From contig NC_088303.1 in assembly GCF_032854445.1 (NCBI RefSeq), positions 33,177,501-33,241,500 on the forward strand: a DNA stretch of 64,000 nt, given 5' to 3'. The first letter of the stretch is position 1. Each line of letters begins with the position of its first letter. This document shows positions 63,951-64,000 of the stretch, one piece after another. The translations under genes and the position numbers were made by a program. Origin of the DNA: Liolophura sinensis (lineage: Eukaryota > Mollusca > Polyplacophora > Chitonida > Chitonidae). The notes beneath the pieces are model-generated. The model saw only the letters and a list, made by a program, of their open reading frames with translations. It did no database searches and was not told where the DNA came from.

Positions 63951-64000
63951 TATATTTACCCAGTAAGATATCATCCTACCTTCCAAGCAAACCTCAAAAC

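Overview
This window looks like nuclear DNA from an invertebrate animal, most likely a lophotrochozoan (mollusc or brachiopod). It is AT-rich, its genes are split by long introns with GT-AG boundaries, and it holds about two dozen copies of a tRNA-derived SINE of a kind I associate with mollusc-like genomes (from memory, not a search). It also has many minisatellites and frequent TACATGTA-type palindromes. I see no bacterial gene, CRISPR array or operon.

Four genes are supported, all on the + strand. (1) Positions 1-297 are the last coding exon of an unrecognised gene entering from the left. (2) Positions 6337-20151 are a complete LRP3/LRP12-type receptor gene. Ten exons encode a signal peptide, CUB, two LDLa, CUB, three LDLa, a transmembrane helix and a ~300-residue tail with a PPTY motif, 807 residues by hand splicing. 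(3) Positions 28543-33357 are a three-exon gene for a highly charged, probably disordered protein that I do not recognise. Its Lys/Glu/Ser tail appears frameshifted, and the original frame resumes and runs to a stop at 33579. (4) Positions 37374-53588 are a copine gene of 14 coding exons and 564 residues (C2A, C2B, copine/vWA domain with a MIDAS, then a Pro/Gln-rich tail). All exon phases in genes 2-4 agree. The genes look independent and nothing suggests a shared pathway.

Between and inside the genes lie at least five dispersed repeat families. A is the main tRNA-derived SINE, several copies with clear target-site duplications. B contains a 'gagtgagtgagtgcttaggg' end. C is a tRNA-like family with a SINE-like tail. 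D is a ~0.7-0.9 kb element present twice in opposite orientation. E begins 'cttcaaccttttc'. Minisatellites occupy introns of LRP12 and copine and most of 60.3-62.5 kb.

The most unusual observations are: a 42-bp minisatellite that repeats the exon/intron junction of copine exon 5, multiplying its splice donor; a 33-bp array in LRP12 intron 4 in which each unit resembles a 3' splice site and opens a phase-compatible Cys-rich frame; a perfect 70-bp palindrome 38 bases after LRP12 exon 7; and the frameshifted repeat tail of gene 3. I found no convincing new multi-gene system. All splice models were made by eye and need transcript support.
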